Positions 11,839-15,526 of a DNA stretch of 15,526 bases are shown piece after piece (position 1 is the first letter of the stretch; each line of letters opens with the position of its first letter). A model generated the notes under the pieces. That model searched no databases. It was not told the DNA's origin and saw nothing but the letters and a program-made list of their open reading frames with translations. The position numbers and the translations under genes are program-made. The DNA is taken from the NCBI GenBank assembly GCA_002315165.1, contig DCGC01000043.1, positions 1,264-16,789 of the forward strand, written 5' to 3'. The stretch is from Candidatus Saccharibacteria bacterium UBA1788 (GTDB lineage Bacteria; Patescibacteriota; Saccharimonadia; Saccharimonadales; Saccharimonadaceae).

Positions 11839-13743
11839 CGAATCGTTTTTATTTACTTTTTTACCTTCAATTACGATAGAAAGTTGATTATCGCGATAAT
11901 GTGCATCCTCAGCATCGCGATAAATCTCCAACTTATATTCTCCGTCATCCAAAAAACCTAACGACAAATGTACTCTGCGTGGTTCTTCATTTGTAACTCC
12001 ACCAATATACCAATCATCCGCCGCACGAGCCTTCCTCGCGACTACATAATATTGACCAATCTCGCCGATAATCGGCACGGTCTTTGACCAATTTACTGGT
12101 ACATCGCGAATAAAATTATATGCTTGCGGATATTTTGTTTCATAAAATACAGGCCGATCAGAAACCATCTGCATACCAGAATAAATGGTTACATAAAAAG
12201 CTAATTGCCTAGCTAGCGTTGAAGCAATTCTTTTCGTAGCGTTTGTTAGGTCGAAAATACCACTCGTATAATCCATACCGCCCGCCAATAATCTAGTGAA
12301 CGGCAAAATGCAGGCATGCGACGGCGATAAGGCCCCGCCTTCATATTCTTGACCGCGCGCTCCCTCACGAGTCAAAAGATTTGGCCATGTTCTTTCTATC
12401 CCGGTGCCCTTAATTGGTTCATGTACGTCCAACATAATATGATATTTCGCGGCTAGCTCAACCGCTTTTTGATAATGTCTAACGCCTAATTGTGAATGAT
12501 GGAATTCTTTTTTATTCTGAATCGTCAACATCGATCCAGCATATCCAGATTTAACATAATGAATATTATTTTTAGCGCAATATTGGTATGCGGATTCCAA
12601 TTGCTTTTCGTAGTTATCAACAAAACCAACAGTCTCATGGTGAGCAATAAGATTTATATTGTTATCTTTTGCATTTTTGGCAATTTCTTCAAAATCGATA
12701 TCGCCAACTGGCTTCGTAAAACTCGTAAAAGCTCCATTTTGCAACCAATCACCATCCCACCCATTATTCCAGCCTTCAATCAATAATCCATCAACACCCA
12801 GCCGTTTGCAAGAAGCGAGATATTCCTTTGCGTGCTCAGTCGTTGCTCCGTGCCGTTCGCCAGGGGCCCACGTCCACTCGCCGACAAACATTGCCCACCA
12901 AATCCCCAAAAACTTCAACGGCTTCACCCAAGAAAAATCTTCACGTGGCGGCTCATTGAGGTTTAAAACCATTCTATTTTTAATCAGTTCAGTAGCTCTA
13001 TCTGCAATCATGACCACTCGCCAAGGTGTATTAAATGGCAAATCTACATAGGCCTTAGCTCCGTCAGAAAGAGGAGTAATATCAGCTTTTAGCGCGCGCC
13101 ACTTATCAATCTTAACAGTCATTTCTCCATAGTCATACAAGGCAGCCTCGTGAATTGAAACATAACTATCGTAGGCTAACTTAATAGTTAATGGCGTATG
13201 CACGGAATTAGTTAATTCATAAAGCGGCGAAGAGCTATAATTATATTCGTAACGATCGGGTTGGTACGCAGGTATATGCCACGCCAGCGCATTATTATCA
13301 ATATTAAATTCAGTCAACTCGTCATTTATAATTAATCTCCTAAAACGCGGCTGCGGCGGAATTTCATATCTAAAAGCTACTCCGTCGTTAAAGACCCTAA
13401 ATCGTATAGTTATTAACCTTCCCGCATTGTCTTCTGCTAAATAAAATGCAACTTCATTGTAATTATTTTTAATCTCTACGTCTTCGCCAACAATCGTTTT
13501 CCAATTCTCATTGATTGTTTTTCGGTTCGCCCTCACTAGTCGCAAGCCACTGCCCATTGGTTTTTCACCTTGAAATTCTAAACCCAAAGTCGATTTTTCA
13601 ATTAGAACATTATCGTTCTTCAGTACCATATATCCAACATGTCCAGCTTCCAAATAAAACCGACAATTTATGGTTCCGTCTGGAGAAAAAATATCTTCAT
13701 CAAAATCAGTCTTTTTTCGGCGCCCAAAAAACGAAAATAACAT
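11782..13743 (-). CDS. GH97 alpha-glucosidase-like enzyme, inverting type, apparently cytoplasmic
   Basis: A 653-residue GH97 protein: an N-terminal beta-sandwich (about 20-265), a catalytic TIM barrel (about 270-560) and a C-terminal beta domain. From memory of Bacteroides SusB, the acidic residues align by spacing. Glu370 in HHE matches Glu439, Glu442 in HEP matches Glu508, and Glu460 and Glu466 in TREGARGQE match Glu526 and Glu532; Glu199 may match Glu194. The two catalytic-base glutamates and the calcium set place it in the inverting alpha-glucosidase branch. SusB-type enzymes are normally exported, yet this one begins MLFSFFGRRKK with no cleavable signal, so it should act inside the cell on alpha-glucan or maltooligosaccharides. 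An extended -10 sits 6 nt before ATG. It may have been acquired from Bacteroidota, which is inference. Confidence 0.9.
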   Translation of the reverse strand: MLFSFFGRRKKTDFDEDIFSPDGTINCRFYLEAGHVGYMVLKNDNVLIEKSTLGLEFQGEKPMGSGLRLVRANRKTINENWKTIVGEDVEIKNNYNEVAFYLAEDNAGRLITIRFRVFNDGVAFRYEIPPQPRFRRLIINDELTEFNIDNNALAWHIPAYQPDRYEYNYSSSPLYELTNSVHTPLTIKLAYDSYVSIHEAALYDYGEMTVKIDKWRALKADITPLSDGAKAYVDLPFNTPWRVVMIADRATELIKNRMVLNLNEPPREDFSWVKPLKFLGIWWAMFVGEWTWAPGERHGATTEHAKEYLASCKRLGVDGLLIEGWNNGWDGDWLQNGAFTSFTKPVGDIDFEEIAKNAKDNNINLIAHHETVGFVDNYEKQLESAYQYCAKNNIHYVKSGYAGSMLTIQNKKEFHHSQLGVRHYQKAVELAAKYHIMLDVHEPIKGTGIERTWPNLLTREGARGQEYEGGALSPSHACILPFTRLLAGGMDYTSGIFDLTNATKRIASTLARQLAFYVTIYSGMQMVSDRPVFYETKYPQAYNFIRDVPVNWSKTVPIIGEIGQYYVVARKARAADDWYIGGVTNEEPRRVHLSLGFLDDGEYKLEIYRDAEDAHYRDNQLSIVIEGKKVNKNDSLDLWMAAGGGFAIRATKL

Positions 13744-13749
13744 AACCTT

Positions 13750-13793
13750 AATATATCATATTTTGTATTTATTTATGAGAAAAATGTTAAAAT
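13750..13793. promoter_or_regulatory. Divergent leaderless promoters for GH97 and CapA-like genes
   Basis: Minus strand: TGATATATT (hexamer 13755-13750) ends 6 nt before the GH97 ATG at 13743. Plus strand: TGTTAAAAT (13785-13793) ends 6 nt before the CapA-like ATG at 13800. Both have the TG extension, and the two starts are only 56 bp apart. Confidence 0.6.
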
Positions 13794-13799
13794 ATAAAT

Positions 13800-15275
13800 A
13801 TGAAAAAAGGTAAAAAATTTCTCATCGTTTTATTATTTCTACTAGTAGCCTCAGCGGCATTTTTTGGAATCCAATATTTTACAAAAACTGGATTCTTTAA
13901 AATTTATGGCGTTGTAGAATATGACGCCTCCGTCACTGCTGAAGAAAAAACTTTACTGAGCAATATTCTTGAGTCCGACGCCGTACGTCTCGAGCATGAT
14001 GTTAAAATATCAGCACAAAATCTCACCTCAGCCGACAACCCTACTAGCTCCATCCTTTATGCCATTTATCTCCCAGTTGCAAATTTCTATGACATTCGTA
14101 GTACGATCAGTGCCGACGAGCTTAACGCTTTAGATTTTGACCAAACGAAGGAAACCTATCTTATTAAATCAACAGATTTAGATTCTACAGTTAAACTTCT
14201 AGCCGTAGATGATAATTATTATCTAGATTCGCTAACTTCTGGGGCGATATTTCGCTATCTAACTTTTGACAGTCGCGATACATCAGAAGCTATCGCCTTA
14301 GTTTCCGCATCTTATGCTTATGAAAATTTTTCGAATGAAAATATTTTGTCCTTTGCACAAACTGGCGTGACGGCCTTATCTCGAGGTATGTATTCCAAAC
14401 TCAAAAAAGTAGGCAGCGCAGCCTACCTTGCCGAAAAAATTCAAGACTTTCTTAGCTCGAAGGACTTAACGCATATTAGCAATGAAGCTTCGTTCAGTAG
14501 CTCCGCTTCTGGCAGCAATATTTGCTCTGCCTGGGATATGTTCTCAGCTATCGAGGCTATCGGCACAGACATTGTCGAGCTAACCGGCAACCATAATAAT
14601 GACTGTGGCGCAAAATCCAATTTAGAATCAATTGCCTACTATAAAGAAAAGGGTATTATGACCGTAGGTGGTGGAGAAAACGCAACGGCCGCTGCTGTTC
14701 CTTTGGAAATTTCCAAAAAGAATACCAATATCACCATGCTGGCATATAACTATTCAACCGGCGGATACACCACAGGGAATAATCCAGGCGCCAATCTTTA
14801 CTCTGAAGCCAAAGCAAAAGCCGATATTTCTGCAGCCAAAGAGCGTGGAGATTTTGTTATTGTCGATTTCCAATACTTTGAATGTTATTGCTACCCTACT
14901 CGTGGCACCGAAATGACGGCTTGTGACAAAACCATCGCTAGCTCGGAATATGGCGAGTATCCTAATCAAGAAGTTTTATTCAAACAACTCATAGATATGG
15001 GCGCAAACGTAGTAGTTGGCACTTCTGCCCACCAACCTCAAACTTACGAAACCTACAATGGCGGAGAGATTTATTATGGGCTAGGCAATCTATTCTTTGA
15101 CCAAACCATGTGGCCGGGAACGACCCGCGGTATCATTCTGACACATTATTTTAATAACGGGAAACTCTTGCAAACTCGTTTTTCGCCAACAGTTTATGAT
15201 ACCGACCTACAGGTTCGTTTAATGGATGAGGAGGAGTCCGAATGGCTAATCAAAAGACTAAACGCCGCCCGCTAG
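13800..15275 (+). CDS. CapA-like (PGA_cap, metallophosphatase-fold) envelope protein
   Basis: A 491-residue protein anchored by an N-terminal membrane segment (about residues 7-25) with the rest outside. Residues 30-180 form a variable extracytoplasmic region. The CapA-type metallophosphatase-like domain starts near residue 185 (QTGVTALSRGM) and contains GNHNND (263-268), VGGGENATAA, and GTSAHQPQTYE with YYGLGNLFFDQ near the end. CapA proteins take part in poly-gamma-glutamate or related surface polymer synthesis in Bacillus; in CPR the substrate is unknown. The first motif is TGVTALSR where classical members have GDxMLxR, so the first metal-binding Asp appears to be missing. The gene has its own promoter and no Shine-Dalgarno sequence. 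Its end carries the Shine-Dalgarno and start of the next gene. Confidence 0.85.
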   Translation: MKKGKKFLIVLLFLLVASAAFFGIQYFTKTGFFKIYGVVEYDASVTAEEKTLLSNILESDAVRLEHDVKISAQNLTSADNPTSSILYAIYLPVANFYDIRSTISADELNALDFDQTKETYLIKSTDLDSTVKLLAVDDNYYLDSLTSGAIFRYLTFDSRDTSEAIALVSASYAYENFSNENILSFAQTGVTALSRGMYSKLKKVGSAAYLAEKIQDFLSSKDLTHISNEASFSSSASGSNICSAWDMFSAIEAIGTDIVELTGNHNNDCGAKSNLESIAYYKEKGIMTVGGGENATAAAVPLEISKKNTNITMLAYNYSTGGYTTGNNPGANLYSEAKAKADISAAKERGDFVIVDFQYFECYCYPTRGTEMTACDKTIASSEYGEYPNQEVLFKQLIDMGANVVVGTSAHQPQTYETYNGGEIYYGLGNLFFDQTMWPGTTRGIILTHYFNNGKLLQTRFSPTVYDTDLQVRLMDEEESEWLIKRLNAAR

Positions 15276-15526
15276 TTTTAATTATCGTATTATTACTTTC
15301 AGCCACTGCTGCATACTTTGTTTTGGTAAAAATCAATCAGCCATCATCAACTGCGGATGATATTTCTACCGATGAAGTCTCAGCCGACATTATCCCGATC
15401 GAGCCAGAAACTCCAGACTTAATTAATCTCCAGCCAGTCGTTGACGAATGGTTAATTACGCTCGGACCAAAAGCTTCAGTTGGTCTATATTTCTATGATT
15501 TAGACAACGCTTCCGTTGTCGCTGAG
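15242..15526 (+). CDS. Serine beta-lactamase-like envelope hydrolase, 3'-truncated by the window edge
   Basis: The first 95 codons of a gene running out of the window. A basic N-terminus (NQKTKRRP) and a membrane helix (about residues 11-29) give a signal anchor. A Thr/Asp/Glu/Pro-rich linker follows, then VVDEWLITLGPKASVGLYFYDLDNASVVAE, which resembles the opening helix and first strands of class A beta-lactamase and D,D-peptidase-like domains. The catalytic SxxK would lie beyond the window, so the assignment is provisional. The start ATG 15242 lies inside the CapA-like gene (34-nt overlap). AGGAG at 15232-15236 precedes it by 5 nt, so translation is coupled. Together the pair suggests a cell-envelope operon. 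Confidence 0.6.
   Translation, partial: MANQKTKRRPLVLIIVLLLSATAAYFVLVKINQPSSTADDISTDEVSADIIPIEPETPDLINLQPVVDEWLITLGPKASVGLYFYDLDNASVVAE

Noticed and set aside
12496..13051. Plus-strand open frames opposite the GH97 gene.
   Set aside because: They are antisense shadows of a protein with all GH97 motifs, with no ribosome binding site or promoter of their own.
1..15526. CRISPR array or insertion sequence.
   Set aside because: No regularly spaced direct repeats and no transposase-like protein are visible on either strand.

Overview
The window looks like a chromosomal segment of a Candidate Phyla Radiation bacterium, most likely Candidatus Saccharibacteria (TM7). The grounds are the combination of a DUF6512-type membrane protein, a cysteine-free ribosomal protein L33, a small divergent sortase, a CapA-like envelope protein, a GT4/GH57 alpha-glucan gene pair, short intergenic gaps and overlapping genes. 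TGA is used as a normal stop codon (for example at 7038-7040), which argues against the UGA-as-glycine lineages (Gracilibacteria, Absconditabacteria). The taxonomic call is inference.

Layout. (1) 1-2306, plus strand: the 3' part of a rubrerythrin gene, tRNA-Thr(UGU), a DUF6512 membrane protein, rpmG with a strong terminator, and a sortase. (2) 2303-5356, minus strand: a tightly packed cluster read from 5356 downward: a secreted/membrane fusion protein with an internal NPETGD sorting-like motif and a YhhN-like membrane domain, a small P-loop kinase-like protein, a YgjP-type metallopeptidase, and a short degenerate HATPase-like protein. It converges with the sortase gene on a shared CTAG stop. 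(3) 5427-9168, plus strand: an accessory-looking cassette. A promoter fires into a structured leader RNA with competing terminator and antiterminator pairings, followed by four genes I cannot assign (161, about 167, 139 and 675 aa). (4) 9237-9424: a minus-strand tRNA-Trp(CCA) with its own terminator, and a palindromic divergent promoter region. (5) 9425-13743: alpha-glucan metabolism: a GT4 glucan-synthase-like glycosyltransferase overlapping a GH57 enzyme on plus, and a convergent GH97 alpha-glucosidase on minus whose 3' end overlaps GH57 by 57 bp. (6) 13800-15526, plus strand: a membrane-anchored CapA-like protein, then the start of a serine beta-lactamase-like protein translationally coupled to it.

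A recurring signal is how genes start. At least six genes have an extended or plain -10 hexamer exactly 6 nt before ATG, so transcription should begin at the start codon itself (leaderless mRNA). Two more have near-identical layouts. In contrast, the fusion gene at 5356, three cassette genes and the last partial gene have recognisable Shine-Dalgarno sequences. The window therefore seems to mix two modes of translation initiation.

The best candidate for something undescribed is the leader RNA plus four-gene cassette at 5427-9168. A 12-bp perfect complementarity between the apical loop of a long hairpin and the 3' half of a terminator gives a clear on/off switch architecture in front of genes with no recognisable family. 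All pairings were found by eye; no folding or database search was run.
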